Positions 1-4,015 of a stretch of 6,077 bases of DNA are shown in pieces. The translations under genes were made by a program, and so were the position numbers. The DNA lies in assembly GCA_016783865.1 (NCBI GenBank), contig JADHVS010000255.1:1-6077 (forward strand). The letters are read 5' to 3'. The first letter of the stretch is position 1. Each line of letters begins with the position of its first letter. The DNA comes from Bacteroidales bacterium. Its GTDB lineage: Bacteria; Bacteroidota; Bacteroidia; Bacteroidales; SM23-62. The notes under the pieces are model-generated. The model was not told the DNA's origin and did no database searches. It saw nothing but the letters and a program-made list of their open reading frames with translations.

Positions 1-404
1 TTGGTGATCATCGTAGCTTTTTCCGCCGTGACGGTGACTTCATTCATCGTAAATGCTGATGGATCGAGGAGCAATTCCCCCAGGTCGACACCTGGGGCTT
101 TCCGGCTGACAACAACAGGTGAAGTACGGTTTGTTGCATAACCAATGAAGCTATACTCCACAATGAATACCCCTAAGGGTACATTATCCAGTCGAAAATG
201 CCCATTGCTGTCGGAAACAATACCAGTCACCATCTTTCCTGTCAGGGTATCAAATAGCAGGATATTGGCATATTCAACAGGGGTTTTCGAATGTATATCA
301 AGGATACGCCCCGAAACCACGCCAGGATTGCGGGTTTGCGACATCAACATGAGCTGGAAAACCACAAAGAGAACAAGAGTCAAAACTAGTTTGGAAAGTT
401 TCAT
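1..404 (-). CDS. Outer-membrane TonB-receptor-like beta-barrel protein, N-terminal part (runs off left edge)
   Basis: The minus-strand frame is open from an ATG at 404 to the window edge (134 codons visible), so the C-terminus is missing. Residues 1-22 form a signal peptide: MKLSK, a hydrophobic stretch, then a likely cut near MS|QT. Residues about 28-115 read as a carboxypeptidase-like regulatory domain: VSGRILD, then PVEYANILLFD, then SDSNGHFRLDNVPLG, then VEYSFIGY. This is the usual beta-sandwich cap of Bacteroidota outer-membrane receptors. It is followed by MNEVTVTAEKA (about 119-129), the typical linker leading into a plug or barrel. The family sits in the outer membrane, and many members import ligands with TonB energy; the substrate here cannot be told. 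The linker wording fits the 'outer membrane beta-barrel family' (PF14905 type) at least as well as SusC. It is transcribed away from the neighbouring plus-strand genes. No strong Shine-Dalgarno is seen, which is normal for the phylum. Confidence 0.85.
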   Translation of the reverse strand, partial: MKLSKLVLTLVLFVVFQLMLMSQTRNPGVVSGRILDIHSKTPVEYANILLFDTLTGKMVTGIVSDSNGHFRLDNVPLGVFIVEYSFIGYATNRTSPVVVSRKAPGVDLGELLLDPSAFTMNEVTVTAEKATMIT

Positions 405-440
405 AGAATCTCAGATAGTTCCTTTGAGTTTGCGGCATTG

Positions 441-448
441 CAAATTTA
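441..448 (-). promoter_or_regulatory. Candidate Bacteroidota -7 promoter box for the minus-strand receptor gene
   Basis: Read on the minus strand, these bases are TAAATTTG, an exact match to the Bacteroidota sigma-ABfr -7 consensus TAnnTTTG. The box lies 36 bases upstream of the ATG at 404, a sensible leader length. No good -33 TTTG is present about 19-21 bases further upstream (around 468-472), so this is a half-match and could be chance in AT-rich DNA. Confidence 0.4.
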
Positions 449-480
449 ACAAGTCTGGGATTCAGATCGACTATAAAAAG

Positions 481-504
481 TGGTGTAGTGGTGCAGTGGT
501 GATG
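481..504 (+). repeat. Three imperfect 8-bp tandem repeats (TGGTGNNG)
   Basis: The units are TGGTGTAG (481-488), TGGTGCAG (489-496) and TGGTGATG (497-504), back to back. They lie about 80-100 bases upstream of the minus-strand receptor start. They could be a slippage-made microrepeat or a binding site. The array is too short to call a known element. Confidence 0.6.
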
Positions 505-786
505 TAACAATAATATTTGTTGTGGTGGATTGTTGCCCTGATCTGTCTGTTAATCTGAACCGCTGGCATGCCGAAGAGGATCAGCAGGGTCCGCATAGTG
601 ATGGACGACCCACCAGGACCAGCGATATTTTCTAATACGCTGATAAACAATAGTATAAAAATTCCAATATCAAAAATATTCTCTTGCAAATTGTTTAACA
701 ACCGTTTTACAACCCGATTTCAACCCATTCGGGATTTGTCTCTCTAACTTCGAACCTTGAAATCCGGTCTAAACAGTTTAATTTAA

Positions 787-793
787 AAGGAGG
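787..793 (+). promoter_or_regulatory. Strong Shine-Dalgarno site setting the start at 801
   Basis: AAGGAGG lies 7 bases before the ATG at 801 (spacer AAACCAT) and is fully complementary to the anti-Shine-Dalgarno core. It fixes the start codon of the FISUMP gene. It stands out because the other starts in this window (404, 1732, 2235, 4016) have no such motif, and Bacteroidota genes generally rely little on Shine-Dalgarno pairing. Confidence 0.85.
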
Positions 794-800
794 AAACCAT

Positions 801-1721
801 ATGAACAGAAAAATTCTGCTTTTCGCATGCCTCGCAATCTTTGCTTTAAAGATCCAGGCACAGACAGTAACCGACTATGATGGTAATGTGTACCATACTG
901 TCGCAATCGGTAGCCAGATTTGGTTAAAAGAAAACCTGAAAACGACACATTACAATAATGGGGTCCCAATTCCTAATGTTCCCGGCAGCATCTCATGGAG
1001 TAATATGACCACGGGAGCAAGGTGCTATTACAACAATGATTCTATTGCCTATGATTCGGTATATGGAACTTTGTACAATTGGTACGCTGCAACAGACATC
1101 AATGAAATTTGCCCTTCGGGATGGCATGTTCCCACAGATGCCGAATGGGCTGCGGTTGAAACTTTCCTTGGAGGCTCTTTTATTGCCGGCGGTAAAATGA
1201 AAGAAGCCGGGACGGTTCATTGGTTACCACCCAACGCCGGCGCTACCAACAGCAGCGATTTTACAGGTCTACCTGGTGGCATGCTTGGTACCAATTACAC
1301 CTTTGAAACCCTTTACGAAAATGGATTGTGGTGGACATCCACAACATTCATCTCTTCTTCTTCTTATGCCTGGAGCCGCTATTTTTATTACTTAAATGCA
1401 GGGGTTGACCGTAATCCCACACCAAAGACAATCGCGTTAAGCATTCGGTGTATCAAGGATGTTAACGTGGGGTCCAAAGATATGAATGAACAAAAAATAA
1501 AACTTTATCCAAATCCTTCCATTGGAAGAGTTACACTTGATTGTGCTGAAGGTCAAGCCTTAAACCTTTGGATGTATGATCTGTTCGGAGAAATTATGTT
1601 GCACCGGGAGTTGAACAACAAAACAACTGACATGGATATCAGTCTTTTGCCGAATGGAATATATTTGATAAGAATAACTGGAGATACCTGGACGGTTCAG
1701 CAAAAATTAATAAAACAATAA
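801..1721 (+). CDS. Secreted FISUMP-domain protein with T9SS C-terminal sorting domain
   Basis: This is a complete 306-aa protein. Residues 1-20 are a signal peptide (MNRK, hydrophobic core, IQA|Q). Residues about 22-220 match the 'Fibrobacter succinogenes major paralogous domain' (FISUMP, TIGR02145 type), with hallmarks in order: VYHTVAIGSQIWLKENLKT, GTLYNWYAA, CPSGWHVPTDAEW (104-116), GGKMKEAG, FTGLPGG, WWTST, and a closing SIRCIKD (214-220). Cys75, Cys104 and Cys217 may form disulfides. Residues about 232-306 are a type A T9SS sorting domain: KLYPNPSIGRVTL, then YDLFGEIM, then LLPNGIYLIRI. It is therefore predicted to cross the outer membrane by the type IX system and be released or anchored at the surface. 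The molecular role of FISUMP domains is not established; a lectin-like or adhesive role is only a guess. The next gene starts 10 bp downstream, suggesting co-transcription. Confidence 0.93.
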   Translation: MNRKILLFACLAIFALKIQAQTVTDYDGNVYHTVAIGSQIWLKENLKTTHYNNGVPIPNVPGSISWSNMTTGARCYYNNDSIAYDSVYGTLYNWYAATDINEICPSGWHVPTDAEWAAVETFLGGSFIAGGKMKEAGTVHWLPPNAGATNSSDFTGLPGGMLGTNYTFETLYENGLWWTSTTFISSSSYAWSRYFYYLNAGVDRNPTPKTIALSIRCIKDVNVGSKDMNEQKIKLYPNPSIGRVTLDCAEGQALNLWMYDLFGEIMLHRELNNKTTDMDISLLPNGIYLIRITGDTWTVQQKLIKQ

Positions 1722-1731
1722 TCCCATTTCT

Positions 1732-2151
1732 ATGAAAAATCTAGCAATTCTTTTGGTAGTCATCATTGTGTCAACCTCCTGCTTCGGACAAAAGAAGAAG
1801 TACTCTTATTCTGACACAACTTTCAATCATATTGAATTTACCGAAGTTACTTTTACCCTCGGTAAAAAAACAAAGGACACACTTCAAATAGAAGGGCTTC
1901 TCAAGCAAAAGACAATCATTGACGGGATTCCCTGTTATGGCAACATTAGTTTTACAAAAGATTGGGAGTTAAAAAACTTCACACTCGCCGATGCGCATAC
2001 TTTTGGCGGATACACATTTCCTAAAGATACTTACATTGAGCTCAATGTAGATATATTCTCATTAAAGACACATTATCTGGTTATGGCCGGAGCAGATTTT
2101 GTAAACACATGTAAATTCCCATCCTATCAGTTAATTGGAGTCTGTCTTTAA
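1732..2151 (+). CDS. Small exported protein of unknown function
   Basis: This 139-aa protein starts 10 bp after the FISUMP gene, probably in the same transcript. Residues 1-19 are a signal sequence (MKNLAILLVVIIVSTSCFG). Cys17 could be a lipoprotein cysteine, but Ser at -3 makes the lipobox poor, so cleavage before Gln20 by signal peptidase I is equally likely. The mature part is polar and beta-rich. Residues about 62-107 (DGIPCYGNISF, DWELKNFTLADA, GYTFPKDTYIELN) recall one unit of the repeats in Bacteroidota proteins related to MORN/YwqK-like antitoxin-fold proteins, in which a 'G-x-I-x-F ... L+xxTLA ... G-x-FPxxTxIxL' pattern recurs. That likeness is my reading, not a confirmed family hit. 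Only one unit is present and the end (QLIGVCL) is abrupt. The frame also stays open for 28 codons after the stop, so the gene may be truncated. I do not assign a function. Confidence 0.62.
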   Translation: MKNLAILLVVIIVSTSCFGQKKKYSYSDTTFNHIEFTEVTFTLGKKTKDTLQIEGLLKQKTIIDGIPCYGNISFTKDWELKNFTLADAHTFGGYTFPKDTYIELNVDIFSLKTHYLVMAGADFVNTCKFPSYQLIGVCL

Positions 2152-2196
2152 TCTCAAAATGTTAATAAATACTGGGGATTGATAGAATATTCCAAG

Positions 2197-2222
2197 AAAG
2201 TTCCCGGTATCTTCGAATCAAA
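2197..2222 (+). repeat. Candidate left terminal inverted repeat of the IS
   Basis: It begins AAAGTTCC, the exact complement of the right end at 3708-3715. Over 26 bases, 17 match the reverse complement of 3690-3715. The transposase ATG lies 12 bases further in. Confidence 0.5.
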
Positions 2223-2234
2223 GATAATGAATCC

Positions 2235-3587
2235 ATGAAAATCTTCAACGATTTACTTCTTAAGTTCGAAAAGCCCGATTGGTCTACTAATCCGGAGTTT
2301 TGCGTGATTGATACGATTTTGGAATCACGACCTTACATCATTTTGATGTTGAAACCAGACATTATTGGCAAGGAGAGAGCTTCAACTTTTGGACGAAAAG
2401 ACACTCCCAGTGTTGAACAAATTGTTCGTGCAGCCATTTTTAAGGAGATGCGCGGAATGGATTACAGGGAACTGGAATATGCACAAAACGATTCCAGGAT
2501 CTGTGAAGCTTTTATAAAACTGGATGGCCGCGATCCATACAGCTTTCAGATGTTTCAAAAATACATCTCCCGGATCAAACCGGAATCCCTGCATCGCGTA
2601 CTTGTAGAGATTAATAAAATTGCCATCAGCGAAGGATTGGAAGATTTACAAAGCGTTTCACAGGATGCGACAGTTGTCAAGACCAATATTCATTACCCTA
2701 CCAATAACTCCCTGGTATGGGATTGTGTAAAAACAAGTACCCGGTTATTGGCACAATTGAAGGAAGAGATTGAAACGCTTGATTTTATTGATTATACAAA
2801 ATCAGCAAAGAAGACTTTCTTTAAAATCAACGTCACGCGCAAAGAAGCAAATCGTTACCCGCTTTTCTGCAAACAATTAATCTTGTTTACCAAAGTGATC
2901 AATCAAACCTCCAATGCGATTAAAAAAAAGTCCACGAGTATTATCGCCAGGGGCATTCAAGAGGAACTGGCAAAATTGCTTGAGTTGATGAAACAGGTAT
3001 ATGACATAACCTATCGCAAGGAGATTAAGGGAGAAAAAGTTCCCAATGAAGATAAACTGTTTTCGATTTATGAACAACATACCGATATCATTGTGAAAGG
3101 TCAGCGGGAAGCGCTTTTTGGCCACAAGATAAACCTGGCTGCAGGAAAGAGTAATCTTGTTCTGGATTGTCAGGTTTTAAGGGGTAATCCGGCAGACAAA
3201 TCTTTGTTTAAAACAACGATTGACAATGTGATTCAAAACTATGAGATCATACCGCGCGACAGCACTACCGATGGTGGATATGCCAGTAAAGCAAACCTGG
3301 AATATGCACAGGAAGCCGGCATTACAAATATTGTGTTTAATAAGGTTGTTGGTAGCATGCAGAATATTGTCAGCAGTCTGAATATGGAAACACGGCTGAA
3401 AAAGTGGCGTAGTGCCATGGAAGCTATTATCTCAAATATAAAACGGGGGTTCAATATTTTTACCTGTAATTGGAAAGGATGGATCCACTTCCAGGCTAAA
3501 GTCCTTTGGAGTGTTTTAGCATATAATTTCAGGGTGATGACAGGATTAATTCTTGATCGGCTTAAACCTGATCCATTGGTTAGCTGA
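2235..3587 (+). CDS. IS transposase, DDE type (ISNCY/IS5-like)
   Basis: This intact 450-aa transposase catalyses cut-and-paste or related movement of its IS through a DDE nuclease. Residues about 45-120 form the N-terminal helical domain seen in IS5/IS1182/ISNCY enzymes (PF05598-like): GRKDTPSVEQIVRAAIFKEMRGMDYRELE, then FQKYISRIKPE. The catalytic residues are readable. Asp144 lies in SQDATVVKTNIHYPTNNSLVWD, a block typical of the ISNCY group. Asp346 lies in TTDGGYASKANLEYAQ. Glu396 lies in WRSAMEAIISNIKRGF, keeping the R-(3)-E-(6)-K spacing (Arg392, Glu396, Lys403), although the usual Tyr before Arg is Lys389. The first two Asp residues are about 200 residues apart, with a Lys-rich, mainly helical insertion at about 165-285. 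The C-terminus (WKGWIHFQAKVLWSVLAYNF) is also family-typical. Length fits a full-size enzyme and I see no frameshift. The exact IS family needs a database comparison. Confidence 0.93.
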   Translation: MKIFNDLLLKFEKPDWSTNPEFCVIDTILESRPYIILMLKPDIIGKERASTFGRKDTPSVEQIVRAAIFKEMRGMDYRELEYAQNDSRICEAFIKLDGRDPYSFQMFQKYISRIKPESLHRVLVEINKIAISEGLEDLQSVSQDATVVKTNIHYPTNNSLVWDCVKTSTRLLAQLKEEIETLDFIDYTKSAKKTFFKINVTRKEANRYPLFCKQLILFTKVINQTSNAIKKKSTSIIARGIQEELAKLLELMKQVYDITYRKEIKGEKVPNEDKLFSIYEQHTDIIVKGQREALFGHKINLAAGKSNLVLDCQVLRGNPADKSLFKTTIDNVIQNYEIIPRDSTTDGGYASKANLEYAQEAGITNIVFNKVVGSMQNIVSSLNMETRLKKWRSAMEAIISNIKRGFNIFTCNWKGWIHFQAKVLWSVLAYNFRVMTGLILDRLKPDPLVS

Positions 3588-3653
3588 TCGTCGGAAAGAC
3601 CAGCAATAACAGGTGTTTCGAATAATGAACCCAAGAATGGGATGAGAAAGAAG

Positions 3654-3679
3654 TCTGTGAGAAATCAAAATATCACAGA
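3654..3679 (+). repeat. Hairpin-forming inverted repeat in the IS 3' noncoding part
   Basis: TCTGTGA (3654-3660) and TCACAGA (3673-3679) are perfect complements around a 12-base A-rich loop. It lies between the transposase stop and the right IS end. No T-run follows, so it is not a standard intrinsic terminator. It could be a subterminal transposase site or an mRNA 3' structure. Confidence 0.5.
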
Positions 3680-3689
3680 TATTAACAAA

Positions 3690-3715
3690 TTGGGTTGTAA
3701 ATTAATAGGAACTTT
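3690..3715 (-). repeat. Candidate right terminal inverted repeat of the IS
   Basis: Read on the minus strand from 3715 it begins AAAGTTCC, like the left end at 2197, and matches 17 of 26 positions. The adjacent bases show no target duplication. Confidence 0.5.
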
Positions 3716-3733
3716 GCCCTGAGTGCCTAAATT

Positions 3734-4007
3734 GTGGTCTTTGGTGCGAAAAATCCTCCTGCACTTCAAAAAATATCCCGGTTATTAACAAAATGGGGAA
3801 CATTATGGACAGACACTAATTGGCTATGCAGTTATTTGGTGGAAGCCTCTATGGGGTTCAATAATCATCATTCTTGGCAGCATTATTTTTGTCATTATCG
3901 CCGGTTTCGATGGACCTCCAATATTTGCAACCCCTGCCTTTTTGGTAGGTCTTTTCTACTTATTAAATTGGATTGTTTCTAGAAAAAATCAAATCAAGGC
4001 TGCCTAA
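3734..4007 (+). pseudogene. Broken small integral membrane protein gene next to the IS
   Basis: Two reading frames together look like one damaged gene. The frame from 3789 to the stop at 4005-4007 (72 codons, no usable ATG, preceded in frame by TAA at 3786) gives a convincing membrane protein C-terminus: GYAVIWWKPLWG, a first transmembrane segment SIIIILGSIIFVIIAGF, then PPIFATPAFLVGLFYLLNWI as a second, and a basic tail SRKNQIKAA. The frame from 3734 supplies an N-terminal-like piece, NPPALQKISRLLTKWGTL, before turning into non-protein-like sequence. Small Bacteroidota membrane proteins I recall have a similar order: a short 'LLKIARVLS' start, then a Trp-rich motif and two late helices. A frameshift and probably an internal deletion therefore separate the two pieces. 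The right IS end lies about 20 bp upstream, so IS insertion or imprecise rearrangement could explain the damage. The stop lies 8 bp before the next ATG. Confidence 0.45.
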
Positions 4008-4015
4008 CACATAAT

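Larger units (their letters stand above)
405..800. other. Divergent intergenic region (about 400 bp)
   Basis: This stretch separates the minus-strand receptor gene from the plus-strand FISUMP gene and should hold both promoters. It contains the -7 candidate at 441-448, an 8-bp tandem repeat at 481-504, a GC-richer patch with inverted repeats at about 536-620, AT-rich DNA at about 628-690, and the strong ribosome binding site at 787-793. For the rightward gene, TAACTTCG at 745-752 is a one-mismatch -7 box, with no clear -33 partner. A 76-codon minus-strand open frame (701 to 471) lies here. Its C-terminal half, rich in His, Tyr and Thr, does not look like protein, so I do not call it a gene. 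Confidence 0.6.
2197..3715 (+). mobile_element. Insertion sequence, ISNCY/IS5-like (about 1.5 kb)
   Basis: The element is built around the 450-aa transposase at 2235-3587. Its ends are inferred from an inverted match: AAAGTTCC at 2197-2204 and its complement GGAACTTT at 3708-3715. Over 26 bases the two ends agree at 17 positions. This gives 1519 bp, a normal size for an IS with a transposase of this length, with about 38 bp before the gene and 128 bp after it. No target-site duplication is seen next to these ends (CCAAG on the left, GCCCT on the right). The true ends may therefore lie a few bases away, or the element is old or rearranged. The transposase frame is intact, so the IS could still be active. 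Confidence 0.6.

Noticed and set aside
145..507. A 120-codon plus-strand open frame
   Set aside because: It lies antisense to the receptor gene, whose protein shows a signal peptide and a recognisable regulatory domain. The plus-strand translation resembles nothing and is a shadow.
666..680. AATAT / ATATT inverted repeat
   Set aside because: It is a 5-bp stem of only A and T in AT-rich DNA, expected by chance.
471..701. A 76-codon minus-strand open frame with a hydrophobic start (MLNNLQENIFDIGIF)
   Set aside because: Its second half reads as His/Tyr/Thr-rich nonsense from the TGGTG repeat region, it has no ribosome binding site, and it would overlap the promoter area of the receptor gene. 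I treat it as chance.
2161..2185. Likeness between DNA left of the IS (GTTAATAAATACTGGGG) and DNA right of it (3781 on, GTTATTAACAAAATGGGG), as a possible flank duplication
   Set aside because: The match needs gaps and several mismatches and is not adjacent to the inferred IS ends, so it is not a target-site duplication.
3583..3604. Hairpin over the transposase stop (GCTG...CAGC with inner GTC/GAC) as a terminator
   Set aside because: The stem is bulged and has no T-run after it, so it is not a convincing terminator.
3239..3634. A 131-codon minus-strand open frame
   Set aside because: It lies antisense to the catalytic half of the transposase, which carries clear motifs, so this is a shadow.
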